Shown: positions 36,397-47,688, counted from the first letter of the stretch. The stretch: 64,000 nucleotides of DNA from Mycobacterium ostraviense (GCF_002705925.1 NZ_NKRE01000001.1:4604931-4668930); one strand, 5' to 3'. Made by a program: numbers and translations. The notes: generated by a model from the sequence alone, not told the origin.

Positions 36397-37365
36397 ATGA
36401 CTCAAACGAATCTCGCACGGCCGCAAGGACTTAGCCGTATCGACCCGGCGCTGCGAGACACCGCAGCGGCGCTGGGGATCGTCGAATTCAGCGCCGAGAC
36501 GTTGAGCGCCGAGCGGCAGCAAGCCGACCGGGTCGCAGCCGAGCGGGCCGCGGCGGCCGAGGCCGCGGGCCTCGGCGGGGTGAGCATCGAATCGCGATCC
36601 ATTGCCGGTCCGGACGGCGCGCGGCTGGGGTTACGGCTGTATCGGGGTGGCGGCGGGTCAACCGTGCCGATAGTGATCTACGCCCACGGCGGCGGATTCG
36701 TCACCGGCAACCTCGACACCGACCACGGGCACTGTGTGGAGTTGGCCCGTGCGGCCGACTGCCTGGTTGTGTCGGTCGACTACCGGCTGGCGCCGGAGCA
36801 CCCGTGTCCGGCGGCCCTCGACGACGTCGAGGCGAGTCTGCGTTATGCGGTCGACAACTGCGCCGAACTAGACGCCGACGCCCGTCGGCTGGCGGTGATG
36901 GGCCGCGACGCCGGTGCGGCACTGGTGGCCGGATTGGCTCAGCGCATGTTCGACGAGGAAGGCCCGCCGATCCTGGTGCAGCTTCTGCATCAGCCGATGC
37001 TCGATTCCGACGCCACGCCGTCGCGGCGGGAGTTTCAGCGCACCCCCGGTCTCAACGGTCAGGCGGTGTCCCGGGCCTGGGCCCATTACCTGGGCCACAG
37101 CACGGCCAATCGTCAGCACGTTCCGGCGCATCGGGCGAATCTGGAAGGCTTGCCGCCGACATTCATCAGCTGCTCGGAGATCGACCCCTGCCGCGACGAA
37201 GCCATTGATTACGCGAACCGTCTGCTGCACGCGTACGTCCACACCGAACTGCACGTCTTCGCGGCCACGTTCCATGGCTTCGACTCCGTCGTGCCCGATT
37301 GGGTCGTCTCCCAAGAGAACCGGGCGCTGCATGCTCAGACCCTGCGGCGAGCCTTCGCGACCTGA
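36397..37365 (+). CDS. HSL-type alpha/beta hydrolase with Asp in place of the nucleophile Ser
   Basis: A 322-residue protein of the hormone-sensitive-lipase branch. The oxyanion motif HGGGF starts at His97, YRLAPEHPCPAAL is typical, and the triad Asp263 (in EIDPCRDEAID) and His293 (TFHGFD) are present. The expected GDSAG elbow reads GRDAG, placing Asp171 at the nucleophile position. Either the protein is not an esterase any more or it uses an aspartate nucleophile as dehalogenases and epoxide hydrolases do. ATG 36397 has GGAAG ten bases upstream; GTG 36391 overlaps the previous stop and is an alternative start. Confidence 0.87.
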   Translation: MTQTNLARPQGLSRIDPALRDTAAALGIVEFSAETLSAERQQADRVAAERAAAAEAAGLGGVSIESRSIAGPDGARLGLRLYRGGGGSTVPIVIYAHGGGFVTGNLDTDHGHCVELARAADCLVVSVDYRLAPEHPCPAALDDVEASLRYAVDNCAELDADARRLAVMGRDAGAALVAGLAQRMFDEEGPPILVQLLHQPMLDSDATPSRREFQRTPGLNGQAVSRAWAHYLGHSTANRQHVPAHRANLEGLPPTFISCSEIDPCRDEAIDYANRLLHAYVHTELHVFAATFHGFDSVVPDWVVSQENRALHAQTLRRAFAT

Positions 37366-37380
37366 ACCGGGCGACCCGAC

Positions 37381-38025
37381 CTAGACCGGGTTGAACTTGG
37401 TGATCAGCCACCTACCGCCGACCTGGGTCACGCTCACCAGCACGCTGCTGGGCTTGATGGTCGGTTCGGGGTTGTCCTTGGTAGTGGTGCTCTGGTCGAC
37501 GAAAACCAGCACGACGGCCGAACCGGGATGCAGCTCCGACACCGCGGCGCGCATCACCTTGGCGGTGGTCTTCAGCGCTTTCTGTTTGGCCCCCGGAACC
37601 ACGAACTGCTGGGTGAATTGGTTGTAGTAGTCCAGGAAATCCCCGCCGAGGTGTGATATGGCGGCGGCGATGTCCTTGTCGAGCGTGTCGGACGAATACG
37701 ACAGCAGTGCGACAGTACCGTCGGAGGCCGCGCTGACGGCAGCGCGCGCGACGCTAGGGCCGACCTGCTGGTCGGGCCGGTACAGCTTGGCGTACAGCCA
37801 GGCGGTGATGCCGCCGGAGACCAGAACGAGCACGATTAGAATCACCGGGACCGGTTTCAGATTGATCTTTCTGCGCCATAAGTCCTGCGCCCAGCCACGC
37901 GCCGGTGCGCGGGAGTCGTCATCCGGTGCTTCGTCGTCCCACTCGTCACTCGCCGGAATCACCGAGGTCGCTGAATCGTCGAATTCGCTCTCGGCGCCGC
38001 CGACGTCACGCACATGATCGGTCAC
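37381..38025 (-). CDS. MCE-associated membrane protein
   Basis: A 214-residue protein with an acidic cytoplasmic N-terminus of about 60 residues, one transmembrane helix ([23 protein letters not shown]) and an extracytoplasmic domain of about 130 residues ending in [13 protein letters not shown]. This layout is that of the MCE-associated (Mas/Mam) proteins encoded after mce operons, thought to help assemble or stabilise Mce lipid importers. No mce genes are in the window, so it is an orphan pair with the gene upstream. GTG 38025 overlaps that gene's stop. Confidence 0.85.
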   Translation of the reverse strand: MTDHVRDVGGAESEFDDSATSVIPASDEWDDEAPDDDSRAPARGWAQDLWRRKINLKPVPVILIVLVLVSGGITAWLYAKLYRPDQQVGPSVARAAVSAASDGTVALLSYSSDTLDKDIAAAISHLGGDFLDYYNQFTQQFVVPGAKQKALKTTAKVMRAAVSELHPGSAVVLVFVDQSTTTKDNPEPTIKPSSVLVSVTQVGGRWLITKFNPV

Positions 38026-38741
38026 GGTACGAACTCAACCTTCGACATCTTGTACTGCCCGTCCTCCTCAGACACGGTCACCTTCAGCCTCCACTCACGT
38101 GGTTCCTCTTTGCCGTTTCCGCCGTTGGTGACCCGCGATGTCGCCGAGACGAGCACCAAAGCGGTGTTCCCATCCATGGATTCGACGGCTGTGGCGGTGA
38201 CCGTTCCTTCCGTCACGACTTTGGACTGCTCGACAACTTTGGTGAAATCGGCTGCCCGCTGCTGGAATTCGTCCTTGAACTCGCCCGTGGAACTGTCGAT
38301 CACGCGCTGGACGTCTTCCTTGGCTTTCCGGAAATCCAGGGAAATCATATTGACGATGCCCTTTTTGGCCCCGTTGGCGAACGCCTCGGAGCGCTCCTGA
38401 CGCTGCGTGGTCTGGTGGTGCTGCCACACCATGATTCCGCTGAGCGCGGCGAAGGCGCAGATGATGACCACCGCGGCGGCCTTGGCGAGTCCAGCCAGCA
38501 CGACCCGCAACCACCGCCAGGACCGGCCTCGCGGTGCGGCCGCCTCGACGTCTTGGTCTGCGACCTCGTCTGTCTCATCGTCTGTCTCGTAGTCGGCTGC
38601 GACAAACTCGTCATAGTCCTCGTACTCGTACTCGGCGTCGCTGTACTCGTCTTCTTCGGGGGCATCGGCTTGTGCGGCCCACGCCCTCACCTCGGGTTGC
38701 GAGTTCGCCGAGCCCGAGTGCGGTTCGGTTGCGTCAGCCAT
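38022..38741 (-). CDS. MCE-associated membrane protein
   Basis: A 239-residue protein with a very acidic, tyrosine-rich N-terminal region (many D/E/Y up to residue 66), one transmembrane helix ([19 protein letters not shown]) and an extracytoplasmic domain with the family pattern [18 protein letters not shown] and a C-terminal [13 protein letters not shown]. Same class as the downstream gene and coupled to it. Known members link Mce1 and Mce4 transport to accessory factors; the specific Mce partner here cannot be told. Confidence 0.85.
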   Translation of the reverse strand: MADATEPHSGSANSQPEVRAWAAQADAPEEDEYSDAEYEYEDYDEFVAADYETDDETDEVADQDVEAAAPRGRSWRWLRVVLAGLAKAAAVVIICAFAALSGIMVWQHHQTTQRQERSEAFANGAKKGIVNMISLDFRKAKEDVQRVIDSSTGEFKDEFQQRAADFTKVVEQSKVVTEGTVTATAVESMDGNTALVLVSATSRVTNGGNGKEEPREWRLKVTVSEEDGQYKMSKVEFVP

Positions 38742-38933
38742 TGCGGTTACAGCCCGTGGCCATCATTATCGACTGAACTCCGGTATCTCTTACGGTATCG
38801 CCCATTGCTAACATCAGAGTCGCCACCGAACTCCGCTCCAGCGAGGACCGATTAGGCGGATGATCAGCCACCCGAGCTTTCCCACCGACGTCCTTTGCGG
38901 TGGCGAAGGACGGCCCAGGAGAGTACGGGCGGC

Positions 38934-40079
38934 ATGATGACCGCTGTCGACTCTCCCGAAAACATACTCTTTACCTCCACTACCCACGCATTTCTACAAA
39001 AAGAAGCCTCGCTGCGTCATGTCCGGGAGTTGCATGCCGCGGGTGTGTCCTTTCGCCCGCAGTGGTGGCAGCGGGCCGCTGAGCTGGGGTGGACGGCGCT
39101 GCTCGTTCCCGAGGAATTGGGCGGCGGCAGCGTCTCGGGCAACGGTGTCGAGGATCTGGCCATGGTCGCCGAGCAGCTTGGTAAGACGGTGGCGCCCGGC
39201 CCGTTGTATCCGGTCAGCACCGTGCTTGCGGGGTTGGTCGACTGCGCCGACCGGCACGCGCACACCGAGGTGATCGCGTCCCTGATGTCTGGCGAAGCGG
39301 TGGCATCGTGGGCGGTCTCGGAGCCGGGCCGGGGTTGGTCGCCGCTGCATCCGGCGGTCACGGCCACACCGGTCGACTCCGGCTATCGCATCGCGGGCGT
39401 CAAAGACCGGGTGGAAGCCGGTGCCCAGAGCGCGCTGCTGCTGGTGGTCGCGCGGTGCGGTGATGAGGTCCGCCAGTTCTTGGTTCCGGCGGATGCGCCC
39501 GGAGTGCGGATTGCGCCTCAGCAGTCGCTGGACCTGGTCAAGCAGTACGCGAGGGTGGAATTCGGCGGCGTCGTGGTGGCCGAGTCGGCGACGGTCGGCA
39601 CCGCCGCCGAGACGGCCGCGCTGATCGATCGGCAAAGTCAGATCACTCAAGTACTGCAGTGCGCCGAGGTGGTCGGCATCCTGCAGACGGTCTTTGACTT
39701 CACCGTGCAGTGGGCGCTGGATCGCCATACCTTCGGACGTCCACTGGCGTCCTACCAAGCGCTCAAACACAAGTTCGCCGACATGAAGTTGTGGCTGGAG
39801 GCCTGCCGCGCCACCACGGCCGCCGCGGTGAAAGCGGTTGGCGCGCGCTCGCCGGCAGCGGGCCGGGCGGCCAGTGTTGCGAAGTCCTATGTCGGTGAAA
39901 TGGCGGGACAGATCGTTCAGGGTTGCGTGCAGATGCACGGCGGTATCGGGATCACCTGGGAACATGACCTGCACCTGTACCTGAGGCGAGTGACGTTGTA
40001 CCGCGCCATGTTCGGCACGCCGGAGGAACACAACCGTCGGGTGTACGCGATGGATGCCGAAGCGAAGGCGACCCGATGA
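38934..40079 (+). CDS. Acyl-CoA dehydrogenase, divergent subunit
   Basis: A 381-residue FadE-like protein with ALLVPEELGGGSVSG in the N-domain, a diverged beta-domain, DRHTFGRPLASYQALKHKFADM (FAD-contacting region) and a C-terminal HGGIGITWEHDLHLYLRR segment without the EGTxE pattern. It ends in a four-base overlap with a larger dehydrogenase, and the two probably form a heteromer. ATG 38934 follows an AGGAGA site; ATG 38937 is equally possible. Confidence 0.87.
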   Translation: MMTAVDSPENILFTSTTHAFLQKEASLRHVRELHAAGVSFRPQWWQRAAELGWTALLVPEELGGGSVSGNGVEDLAMVAEQLGKTVAPGPLYPVSTVLAGLVDCADRHAHTEVIASLMSGEAVASWAVSEPGRGWSPLHPAVTATPVDSGYRIAGVKDRVEAGAQSALLLVVARCGDEVRQFLVPADAPGVRIAPQQSLDLVKQYARVEFGGVVVAESATVGTAAETAALIDRQSQITQVLQCAEVVGILQTVFDFTVQWALDRHTFGRPLASYQALKHKFADMKLWLEACRATTAAAVKAVGARSPAAGRAASVAKSYVGEMAGQIVQGCVQMHGGIGITWEHDLHLYLRRVTLYRAMFGTPEEHNRRVYAMDAEAKATR

Positions 40080-41311
40080 CGCCGACCGAATCCGTTGCGG
40101 AATTCGCCGCCCGGGCCCGAGTGTGGCTGGCCGACAACATGCCACCTGTCGACCCGATGTCACCGCCTGCGGCGCCCCGCGACGACGAACGCTCCTGGCG
40201 GCGGGCCCGAGAACTGCAAAAGCGCCTCTACGAAGGAGGATTCGCCGGGATCTGCTTCCCCCGCGAGTACGGTGGCCAGGGTCTGCCGTACGAATACCAA
40301 CGGGCGTTCGACGAGGAATCCCTGTGCTACGAGATGCCGTTGATCCTCAACACCCCGACGTTCACCATCTGCTGTGCCACCCTGCTCGATACCGGCAGTG
40401 AGGAGCAGAAGAGGACTCACATCGGGGCGGCGTTGCGCGGCGACGAGGTGCTGGTGCAACTGCTCTCGGAGCCCAGCGGCGGATCGGATCTGGCGGGCGT
40501 CCTGACCCGCGCCGAGCGACGCGGTGACCGGTGGGTGATCGACGGCGCCAAGACCTGGAGCACCAGCGCGTTCGCCGCCGATTACGGACTGTGTCTGGCC
40601 CGAACCGACTGGGATGTGCCCAAACATGAGGGCCTGACGATGTTCCTGGTGCCCATCGATCACCCCGGAATCACGTTGCGCCGGATCACCCAGGTGAACG
40701 GCTCTTCAGAGTTCTGCGAGGAATTTCTCGACGGCGTGGACGTCGGTGCGGATGCGGTGGTCGGCGAGGTGAACAACGGCTGGGCCGTGGCCTCACGACA
40801 GCTCTATCACGAGCGCCGGGCGGTCGGGATGGGCTCGGAGTTCGCCAGCGGCGGCGGCAGCGAGGGCGGTCACACGACCCCGGTCGACTACGCCGAACTC
40901 GCTCGGCAGGCCGGCCAGGCCGACAGTGATTGGGTACCGGAGATGGCCGGCCGGGCGTTGGTGCACCGCGCGGTGGCCGAGCAGCTGATTGAGCACGTCT
41001 ACCGCGGCGTCAGTGACGGCACCCTGCCGCCTGCCGGTGGAACGCTGATCAGGCTCTTCCACGCCGAGACGGTGATGTGTGAGATGGACACCGCGCTGGC
41101 GATCGCCGGAGCCGCCGGTGTGGTGGGGCAACCCGGCGAGGGCCTGCAGGCCGGACTGCGCTACCTCGCGCGGCAGTCGGTCGCCATCGGCGGCGGAACA
41201 ACCGAGATGGCGCGCAACGTCATCGGTGAGCGGGTGCTGAACTTCCCGCGGGAATACGCCGCCGACCGCGGGGTGCCGTTCAATCAGGTACGGCACGGCC
41301 AGGCACGTTGA
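40076..41311 (+). CDS. Acyl-CoA dehydrogenase, partner subunit
   Basis: A 411-residue acyl-CoA dehydrogenase with GGFAGICFPREYGGQGLP, the QLLSEPSGGSDLAGV flavin segment, DGAKTWSTSAFAADYG and a C-terminal VAIGGGTTEMARNVIGERVL. The glutamate in GGTTE occupies the usual active-site/flavin position. It is coupled to the preceding subunit gene, giving one of four such adjacent pairs in this window. Its 3' end overlaps the opposing MFS gene by 32 bases. Confidence 0.88.
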   Translation: MTPTESVAEFAARARVWLADNMPPVDPMSPPAAPRDDERSWRRARELQKRLYEGGFAGICFPREYGGQGLPYEYQRAFDEESLCYEMPLILNTPTFTICCATLLDTGSEEQKRTHIGAALRGDEVLVQLLSEPSGGSDLAGVLTRAERRGDRWVIDGAKTWSTSAFAADYGLCLARTDWDVPKHEGLTMFLVPIDHPGITLRRITQVNGSSEFCEEFLDGVDVGADAVVGEVNNGWAVASRQLYHERRAVGMGSEFASGGGSEGGHTTPVDYAELARQAGQADSDWVPEMAGRALVHRAVAEQLIEHVYRGVSDGTLPPAGGTLIRLFHAETVMCEMDTALAIAGAAGVVGQPGEGLQAGLRYLARQSVAIGGGTTEMARNVIGERVLNFPREYAADRGVPFNQVRHGQAR

Positions 41312-42539
41312 TCTTGGTGTCGTGCCGGTATAGCCCCGTCGCGGCGATGAGTCCGACGAGAATCAGTGCGGCCCACACGAGTTCGTCGGTGTCCAGGCGG
41401 TGTTCGGTGCCCAGTAGCGCCCCGATCGCGAAATTGCCGGCCAGGATCCCGACTCCGATGATGGTGTTGTAGAAGCCATAGTGGGTCGTCACCAACCGCT
41501 CGCTGGAAAGCGACACCACGATGTGCATCTCGAAGGGAAACACCGCTGCGGAGGCGACGGCGAGCGGGGCCGCCGCAGCGAGCAACGCCGCGACGGCCGC
41601 CGGAGTGCCTAACCGCTGCGAGTTGGGGATGGCGGCCAGCGGCGCAAACGATGCCGCCATCAGTGCCACCCGATGTACACACTGCGCCCCGGCCGCTATT
41701 GTGCCGAGAACCATCGGGTGATGCGCAGCCGGCCGGCCACCGCAACCAGGCCTGACGTACCGAAAAGTGCTGCCACCAATTGTGCTTGGGAGTGTGGCGC
41801 CACCACTGAGGCCTGCGTGGGAAGCATGAGATAGATCTGGGAGGACAGCAGATAGGAGCCGGTCATGGTGGCGGCGAACCGTAAAGAACGATCTATTGCC
41901 CGCGACCGCCCGCCAGTCCGAGATGATCGACGTCTTCGCCGGCGCGACCCGACCCCGATCTGCGAATCTATGCCCCGGTAACGCAAGGAGTTGCGCGATG
42001 GCAAGGACGGCGAAGATCACCCTAGCCGCCAGGACACTCATCCGGAAGTTCGATGTCACAAAGGCCAGTCCGATTAGCGGGCCGAGGAAGACTCCCGCTC
42101 GGTTGAACATGTTCAAGGTAGCGAATGCTTCGATTCGGCGGTCGTCGGCTTCGGTGGCGAGATAAGCCCGCAGCGCCGGGTTGAACAGCGCACCAGCGAA
42201 ACCCGTTGCCGCTGCGGCAAACAACAACGTCGATAGCGACTGGGCGATCGCCAACAAGCCGAATGCGCCAATGCGCAGCAGACAACCGGCCACGATCAAA
42301 GGTTTGTAGCCGAGCCGATCGGCGAGCGTACCGCCCACGAAAAACATGCCCTGCTGGCTGGAGTTGCGCACACCCAGCACCAGGCCGACGGCCCACGCTG
42401 CCAGGCCAAGGGTCCCTGCCAGATAGCTGGACAAGTAGGGCATCAGCATGTAAAAGCCTATGCTGGCCCCGAATTGGTTGATCATGAGTACCCGGCTTGG
42501 GCGGCTGAAGCTGCGAATCTGGGCCCAGAATCCCGTCAT
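41280..42539 (-). pseudogene. MFS transporter with two compensating frameshifts
   Basis: The open frame of 419 codons encodes an N-terminal half typical of MFS drug/sugar exporters (FVGGTLADRLGYKPL is the loop 2-3 motif) and a normal C-terminal half. Between about 41885 and 41705 the encoded sequence is nonsense (RRHHDRLLSAVLPDLSH...). In another frame the same DNA encodes the expected helices RFAATMTGSYLLSS, IYLMLPTQASVVAP and LVAALFGTSGLVAVAGR. One shift after NRS and one near FSAQ/GTIAAGAQ restore the frame. About 60 residues, roughly two helices, are scrambled, so transport is doubtful. It starts five bases after the PPE fragment's stop. Confidence 0.75.
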
Positions 42540-42543
42540 GGCA

Positions 42544-43272
42544 CTATACGACGTACTGTGGTTGCGGAAGGACGTTGAGTCGCAACAGGTCTCGCACGAC
42601 TGCGCTGCCGGCTTGTTGTGGGGACTTCGAACTCCCGGGAATCCCGCCGACCAGGCTGCCCAACCCGCTTCCCGCGCCCGGCTGTTGTACAACCGAGTTG
42701 ACAGCCGGCAGGGCGTCGACGCTGGTGCCGGCCAGTGCTTGCGGAGCGGGGATCGTCGCCGCGGTCGCACTGGCCGGCATGCATGGCACCGATAGCCCGC
42801 CGACCCTGGCCGCCTTGCCGAGCCCGGCCGACACCGTACCGCCGACTTTCACTGTGTCGGCTGCTCCCTGGGTAGGGACCATCCCGACGGTCATGCCGGC
42901 GGGCATAGTGAGGTCGCGCAGGGCACCGGGCACGAAGCACAGCAGTGACAACACGGAGACGACGGTGGAACTGATATTCAGCGTCTGCAAGGTCACAACG
43001 GCCGCGTGCACGATCTTCCGCGTTTCCGCTGCCTGGCTGAGCGAGGCGGCGTAGGACGCCAGCGCGGCGGTGTTGGTGGTCCACGGCGGCGCCGCGAAGG
43101 GAGTAAGCCTCGTCGCGACATCCGACGAGGCGGCATAGGCGTACCTGGTGGCTGCGTCCTGGGCCCACTTCTCGCCGTAATGCGCTTCCGTGGTGGCGAT
43201 CGCCGCCTCGTACGCCGACGCCGCAGGCCTGGCGTGGGTGGCCGTTAGCTCGGCTTGGGCGGCGGCCGCCAT
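42544..43272 (-). CDS. PPE-family protein, N-terminally truncated and internally deleted
   Basis: A 242-residue product that starts inside the conserved PPE domain: [40 protein letters not shown]. The first 80 or so residues with the PPE motif are missing. The stretch normally found between AYEAA and ATEAHYGE (about 30 residues) is also deleted. A good ribosome binding site (GGAGAGA) precedes ATG 43272, so it may be translated. Without the N-terminal helices it could not pair with a PE protein in the usual way. It is divergent from a MarR gene. Confidence 0.75.
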   Translation of the reverse strand: MAAAAQAELTATHARPAASAYEAAIATTEAHYGEKWAQDAATRYAYAASSDVATRLTPFAAPPWTTNTAALASYAASLSQAAETRKIVHAAVVTLQTLNISSTVVSVLSLLCFVPGALRDLTMPAGMTVGMVPTQGAADTVKVGGTVSAGLGKAARVGGLSVPCMPASATAATIPAPQALAGTSVDALPAVNSVVQQPGAGSGLGSLVGGIPGSSKSPQQAGSAVVRDLLRLNVLPQPQYVV

Positions 43273-43316
43273 GTCTTCTCTCCTGGGCCAGGTGACTATC
43301 TGGTCAAAATTTGATA

Positions 43317-43350
43317 GCGGTATTGTACGTATAACAACTATTGATACCGC
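43317..43350. promoter_or_regulatory. Candidate MarR operator: long inverted repeat
   Basis: GCGGTAT (43317-43323) and ATACCGC (43344-43350) form a perfect 7-bp inverted repeat. They flank an AT-rich core with a second dyad (TTGT...ACAA). The site covers the space between the divergent PPE fragment and the MarR gene (start 43378) and would overlap the MarR promoter, which fits autoregulation. Confidence 0.6.
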
Positions 43351-43377
43351 AAGTGTAAGCCTTGTTACTATTTGCAT

Positions 43378-43872
43378 GTGAACAGAACTAATGAGGGTGA
43401 CTCGCGAGCGGGTGTTCGGCTCAGCGAGCTGGATCCCAAGCAGGAGCAAGCCTGGGAGCTGTGTATTCATTCGGCTGCGTTACTGCAACGCACTCTCGAT
43501 GCCGAGTTGCGTGCCGAGTACGGCATGAGCCTGCTTACGTTGGACACATTGGTGCAGTTGTCCCGCGCGCCCGGCCAGGCCCTGTACATGAAGGACCTGG
43601 CCTCCGCTCTGGTCTACAGCGCCAGCGGCATCACCAGGATTGTTGACAATTTGGAACGATCCGGTCGTGTCGCGCGTAACCCGGATCCGGCCAATCGCCG
43701 GGCTACGCGAGTCCAGCTGACCCCGCGAGGACTTGATGAGCTGCAGTCAGCGTGGCAGTTTCATGCCCGGGGAGTCGAACGGTGGTTCGCCAAACACGTC
43801 AACCGGCGTCAGGCGAATGTTCTTGTCGAGGTGTTCGGCGCGGTGACCGCGGATTTAGAACGGCTGCGGTAG
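43378..43872 (+). CDS. MarR-family transcriptional regulator
   Basis: A 164-residue winged-helix repressor: dimerisation helices at both ends ([37 protein letters not shown]) and a central DNA-binding domain, with [23 protein letters not shown] as recognition helix and [12 protein letters not shown] as wing. It starts at GTG 43378 immediately after the AT-rich operator region, possibly as a leaderless message; TTG 43372 is less likely. It probably controls itself and the divergent PPE-fragment/MFS operon. Confidence 0.9.
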   Translation: MNRTNEGDSRAGVRLSELDPKQEQAWELCIHSAALLQRTLDAELRAEYGMSLLTLDTLVQLSRAPGQALYMKDLASALVYSASGITRIVDNLERSGRVARNPDPANRRATRVQLTPRGLDELQSAWQFHARGVERWFAKHVNRRQANVLVEVFGAVTADLERLR

Positions 43873-43890
43873 TGCAGGTTAGTGCCGGCG

Positions 43891-45924
<2,034 letters not shown>

Positions 45925-45975
45925 TCAGATTAGCAATGCCCATGACTAGGTCGCGGCACCAAGAGTTCGGTCGAG

Positions 45976-46680
45976 TCAGGTGGCATTCGTGTTGAGCACC
46001 CGGTCGGCGGTCTCAGCCAGCACCTGCCGATACTTCGCGGACAGTTGGGTCAGCAGCACAAATGCCGCCGGCGCGTCGATGTTGAAGCGTTCCATCAGCA
46101 CACCGGTCGCTTGCGCGATCAAGTCGCGGTCGACCAGCGGCTCGCGTCGTGCCCGCGTACGGCGGTCGGTTTCGATGGCCATGGCCGCGTGTGCCGCGAA
46201 CGTCAGGGAAATCTCCTCGGTTTCCTCGTCGAACGCATTCGGGCGCTCGGCGTAGAGATTCAGGACCGCTCCACCGTCGGAGTGACCGAACAATTGGATT
46301 GACAGCATCGAACGGACCGAGGTCTGAGACAGTACTTCCTGAGTGAACACCGGCCACCGGGTCTCACTGTTGACGTCATCCACCCGCCAGATTCGTTGCT
46401 CCGTGGGCACTCCGAAGCACGGACCCTGTAGATAGCGTTGCGCGATGTTGTCGATGACGAGGGAGTCGACGTCGCTGGCTGCCACCGAGCGGATGACACC
46501 GCGGTGGGTGATCAATGTGATCCCGGCATGGCTTACGGCCGGAATATGCACTGTCGCAGCGGCTGTGATCCACTTCAACCGTTTGGTCGCAGTCATCTCC
46601 TTGCCGTAGCCGTCCAGCAATTCCGCTGCGGCTGTGTCGATAGCGGCTGCCTCGGGTGACTTCTCGCCCGGCCGGTTCAC
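45976..46680 (-). CDS. GAF-ANTAR domain RNA-binding regulator
   Basis: A 234-residue protein with an N-terminal GAF domain (about residues 30-165) and a C-terminal ANTAR domain (about 175-230, with DRDLIAQATGVLMERFNIDAPAAF in its helical core). ANTAR proteins bind dual-hexaloop RNA and prevent transcription termination; GAF senses a ligand or redox state. GTG 46680 follows AGGAGG. It is in the same orientation as the 653-residue regulator but separated by 123 bases, so co-regulation is plausible but not certain. Confidence 0.88.
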   Translation of the reverse strand: MNRPGEKSPEAAAIDTAAAELLDGYGKEMTATKRLKWITAAATVHIPAVSHAGITLITHRGVIRSVAASDVDSLVIDNIAQRYLQGPCFGVPTEQRIWRVDDVNSETRWPVFTQEVLSQTSVRSMLSIQLFGHSDGGAVLNLYAERPNAFDEETEEISLTFAAHAAMAIETDRRTRARREPLVDRDLIAQATGVLMERFNIDAPAAFVLLTQLSAKYRQVLAETADRVLNTNAT

Positions 46681-46940
46681 CGCGTCCTCCTGTCGAGTGA
46701 TATGGGCTACGCAGGCTCGACTATCGGCCGTAGCTTTCAGGTCGGCGCATGCTCAGTGATGGGAAACGACTCCAACCAGGCCCGAAGTTGGTCGAGGTCG
46801 AGATGGGCGATCAGCAACGTTTGCTCGTCACGCGGCGCGCGCACCGGGGGACGTCCGGCGCCAGGACCCGTCGTCGTCGCGTCTGCATGTCTATCGGGTA
46901 CCCAGACGGCCCGCTAACAACCCCCGGATTCGGCGTGCGG

Positions 46941-46965
46941 GTTTTGTGGTTCTGCCGATCGGGTA
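46941..46965 (+). promoter_or_regulatory. SigF-type promoter upstream of the hemerythrin-like gene
   Basis: GTTT at 46941-46944 and GGGTA at 46961-46965 are separated by 16 bases, matching the mycobacterial SigF pattern GTTT-N15-17-GGGTA. The site is about 69 bases upstream of ATG 47034. The rest of the 353-bp gap between 46681 and 47033 shows only a second GGGTA (46896-46900) without a matching -35. Confidence 0.65.
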
Positions 46966-47033
46966 GCCGATACCACGCGCGATTACCAACAGCCCACGCG
47001 CATTGAGCGCGATTGAGACCGAGGAGGACATTC

Positions 47034-47594
47034 ATGGCGCAGGTCGCTCTGAAATCACCGACCGATGTGATCGACTTTCTTGTCGACCAGCACGAGCAGA
47101 TCAAATCGCTGTTCGCGAAGACATTGTCCAGCTCGGGTAAGGAACGAGAAGAGGCGTTCCTTGAGCTGCGTCGCTTGCTGGCGGTGCATGAAACCGCCGA
47201 GGAGGAAATCGTTCATCCGCGGGCCAAGCGCAAGATTGCCGGTGGGGAGGCGGTAGTCGCCATGCGGCTGGAGGAAGAGCACGAAGCCAAGACCGTGCTC
47301 AGCGAGCTGGAGAAGCTCGACGTCGACAGCGCCGAGTTCACCAGCAAACTCACCAAGCTGCGCGATGCCGTCGTCGACCACGCCGAGCGTGAAGAAGCCG
47401 AGGAGTTCGCCAAGCTGGGCGACGAACTGAGCAGCGGCGAACTCGAACGGATGGGCCGCGCCGCCAAGCTGGCCGAGGCGACCGCACCCACCAGACCCCA
47501 TGCCGGGGTTGAGTCCCAGATCGCCAACCTCATGGCCGGACCGTTCGCGGCAATGCTGGACCGGGCACGTGATGCCATTGTCGGGAAAGGCTGA
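47034..47594 (+). CDS. Hemerythrin HHE-domain protein
   Basis: A 186-residue, mainly helical protein with HHE cation-binding features: DQHEQIKSLF near the start, HETAEEEIVHPRAKRK, EEEHEAKTVLSELE and DHAEREEAEEFAKL supply the His/Glu ligands of a di-iron site. Mycobacterial members are stress-induced and implicated in hydrogen peroxide response. ATG 47034 has a GAGGAGG site. A near-consensus SigF promoter lies upstream, and the neighbouring genes encode SigF-type regulators. Confidence 0.9.
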   Translation: MAQVALKSPTDVIDFLVDQHEQIKSLFAKTLSSSGKEREEAFLELRRLLAVHETAEEEIVHPRAKRKIAGGEAVVAMRLEEEHEAKTVLSELEKLDVDSAEFTSKLTKLRDAVVDHAEREEAEEFAKLGDELSSGELERMGRAAKLAEATAPTRPHAGVESQIANLMAGPFAAMLDRARDAIVGKG

Positions 47595-47637
47595 TTCGCC
47601 CTGATTCGCCCCTGATTCGCCGCGGTAACCCCAACCC

Positions 47638-47672
47638 GAAGTAGCCCAGTGCGCGAAGTACTGGGCTACTTC
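47638..47672. terminator. Strong hairpin between convergent genes (bidirectional terminator)
   Basis: GAAGTAGCCCAGT (47638-47650) and ACTGGGCTACTTC (47660-47672) form a perfect 13-bp stem with a 9-base loop. It lies between the convergent HHE (stop 47594) and amidohydrolase (stop 47689) genes. No T-run follows, as is common in mycobacterial terminators. Three copies of CTGATTCGCC (47591-47621) precede it. Confidence 0.75.
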
Positions 47673-47688
47673 TGGTGATGCCGGGAGA

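Noticed and set aside
46896-46900. Second GGGTA as another SigF -10 element
   Set aside because: No GTTT at the right distance upstream, unlike the site at 46941-46965.
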